From NCBI GenBank assembly GCA_916050055.1, contig CAJZJY010000007.1, forward strand, positions 1-14,425: a stretch of 14,425 nt of DNA. Direction: 5' to 3'. The notes beneath the pieces are model-generated. The model saw nothing but the letters and a program-made list of their open reading frames with translations, was not told the origin of the DNA and ran no database searches. The position numbers and the translations under genes were made by a program. Below, one piece after another: positions 13,613 to 14,425 of the stretch; positions within the stretch are counted from its first letter, which is position 1, and each line of letters starts with the position of its first letter. The stretch is from an uncultured Streptococcus sp. GTDB taxonomy: Bacteria; Bacillota; Bacilli; Lactobacillales; Aerococcaceae.

Positions 13613-13658
13613 AACAGACTTAAAACCATTCTTTTACAAGAGTGATTTTAAGTCTGTT
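13613..13658. terminator. Bidirectional terminator between convergent genes
   Basis: A perfect 13-bp stem AACAGACTTAAAA (13613-13625) / TTTTAAGTCTGTT (13646-13658) has a 20-nt loop that folds again (ATTCTT/AAGAGT). T-rich tracts follow on both strands (ATTATTTTTG on plus, TTTCTTTA on minus). It separates the lipoprotein gene from the minus-strand S component and ends just before the latter's stop codon. Confidence 0.9.
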
Positions 13659-13659
13659 A

Positions 13660-14184
13660 TTATTTTTGTAGCATTTTGAAGGGATTTAACTTCTCGAAGA
13701 GTGGAATTAATAGGATCCAGAAGACGACATTTCCGATAGCGTGATACGTATCGAATAGAACGCCGTTTAAGTAGTAAATCCAGAAGTTTAGACCGGGCAT
13801 GCTGAATACCCAGAAAATCGAGATGATAAAGCCGTATAAATAGCCCATCAGTCCTGCAAAGACTGGGAAAAGAATCCAAGACAAGCGCGGGAATTGTTTT
13901 CTTTTTCGCCACAGTGGACGAAGAAGTAACGCACACACGCAGACGAGGGCAAAACTTACCATCTGGTAGAGTGTCCACGGCCCCATGCTTACTAGAAGGT
14001 TGGAAATCAAAATGGAGATGCTACTGATAGCAACGCCGTACAAAAGTCCAAGTTCTAGCGTAATCCAAATGACCACAACGGTAATCGGTTGAACATTTGG
14101 AAGTGAGAGAAGTCCAAGTCTTCCAATCACGCAAAAGGCTGATAGTAGGGCGATAAGGGTAATTTTTTTAGTTGAATTGACCAT
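13660..14184 (-). CDS. ECF transporter S component (putative cobalamin-type ligand)
   Basis: A 174-residue integral membrane substrate-binding subunit with about five or six hydrophobic segments. Residues 22-75 carry the pattern GRLGLLSLPNVQPITVVVIW ... SNLLVSMGPWTLYQM, typical of a group of energy-coupling-factor S components. The N terminus MVNSTKKITLIALLSAFCV lacks the usual AxxxA but is otherwise standard. It would work with a shared EcfA/EcfA'/EcfT module encoded elsewhere. Its ATG lies 4 nt after the stop of the upstream DUF4430 gene and lacks a clear Shine-Dalgarno, so translation is probably coupled. The DUF4430 neighbour, a fold related to the transcobalamin C-terminal domain, points to a cobalamin or corrinoid-like ligand (inference). 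Other vitamins or precursors are possible. Confidence 0.82.
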   Translation of the reverse strand: MVNSTKKITLIALLSAFCVIGRLGLLSLPNVQPITVVVIWITLELGLLYGVAISSISILISNLLVSMGPWTLYQMVSFALVCVCALLLRPLWRKRKQFPRLSWILFPVFAGLMGYLYGFIISIFWVFSMPGLNFWIYYLNGVLFDTYHAIGNVVFWILLIPLFEKLNPFKMLQK

Positions 14185-14188
14185 AGGA

Positions 14189-14425
14189 CTATTGAAGTTT
14201 ATTGAGTTTCCAGTCGATGACGTCGCCTGCTTTTAGGATGACTTCTTTTGCACCGACAGGGCTCATCGTACCGTTCACGTCGAATAACCAGTATTTGTTT
14301 TCGGCTGGGACTTGTTCCACACCGTTAATAGAAGAGATAAAGCCGTCTTTCTCAACGATTTTTAGTTGTGCTTTCATCACGTCTAGAAGATTGTCGCCTT
14401 CTTTGAAAGTGAGGGTGAACGGGCT
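14189..14425 (-). CDS. DUF4430 (transcobalamin-like) domain protein, 5' end outside the window
   Basis: An open minus-strand frame runs from the window edge (starting SPFTLTFKEGDNLLDVM) to TAG at 14189-14191. The 78 visible residues match the DUF4430 pattern: F-x-EGDNLLDVM, SSINGVEQ, NKYWLFDVNG, VGAKEVILKAGDVIDWKL. An internal ATG at 14380 is not the start, because the domain pattern continues upstream of it. Full-length relatives usually carry a signal or lipoprotein sequence and are exported, where they may present ligand to an ECF S component. The S component gene follows 4 nt downstream. It is truncated only by the window. Confidence 0.85.
   Translation of the reverse strand, partial: SPFTLTFKEGDNLLDVMKAQLKIVEKDGFISSINGVEQVPAENKYWLFDVNGTMSPVGAKEVILKAGDVIDWKLNKLQ

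Noticed and set aside
1-14425. CRISPR array, complete insertion sequence or prophage genes
   Set aside because: No regularly spaced direct repeats, transposase, integrase or phage structural gene was seen.

Overview
The window looks like chromosomal DNA of a low-to-moderate G+C Gram-positive bacterium, most likely Lactobacillales (a Granulicatella/Carnobacteriaceae- or Enterococcus-like organism; the genus is a guess). Supporting signs are strong AGGAGG ribosome binding sites, a PRD-type PTS regulator, a lactose/cellobiose-family PTS, a CBS-ACT protein, a CNNM/CorC transporter and an ECF S component.

Layout. Positions 1-162 hold the end of a tRNA cluster (partial tRNA-Tyr, tRNA-Gln) closed by a terminator. 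Positions 174-8599 hold one tightly packed plus-strand operon: a hairpin-shaped putative operator over a weak -35, a LicR-type regulator, PTS EIIA, EIIB and EIIC, an internal terminator-like hairpin, then five genes. These encode a stand-alone protein resembling the N-terminal half of glycine reductase GrdB, a glycosylasparaginase-type Ntn hydrolase, a short-lid M20 dipeptidase, a CutC-family protein and an uncharacterised barrel-like protein. The last four are joined by ATGA overlaps. Positions 8555-8599 are a bidirectional terminator, followed by a palindromic repeat-like element that runs into the 3' end of a minus-strand CBS-ACT gene. A divergent promoter region then leads to a CNNM/CorC-family transporter. 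Positions 11018-11446 are mostly noncoding and contain a terminator, a roughly 190-bp imperfect palindrome and a doubtful 46-codon ORF. Then come a DUF2971 protein and a lipoprotein with propeller-like repeats, a bidirectional terminator, and on the minus strand an ECF S component preceded by a DUF4430 protein that runs off the window.

How the genes may work together. The PTS belongs to the family that imports beta-linked disaccharides, yet the operon has no phospho-beta-glycosidase. Its enzymes are amide and peptide hydrolases. My main hypothesis is that it imports and phosphorylates an amide-linked glyco-amino acid such as GlcNAc-Asn, the stub of host N-glycoproteins, and that the Ntn hydrolase splits the amide. 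The GrdB-like, CutC and barrel-like proteins would act in later or side steps that cannot be named from sequence. This is inference, but it is the best candidate here for an undescribed system. At the far end, the S component plus DUF4430 pair suggests ECF uptake of a cobalamin-like ligand.
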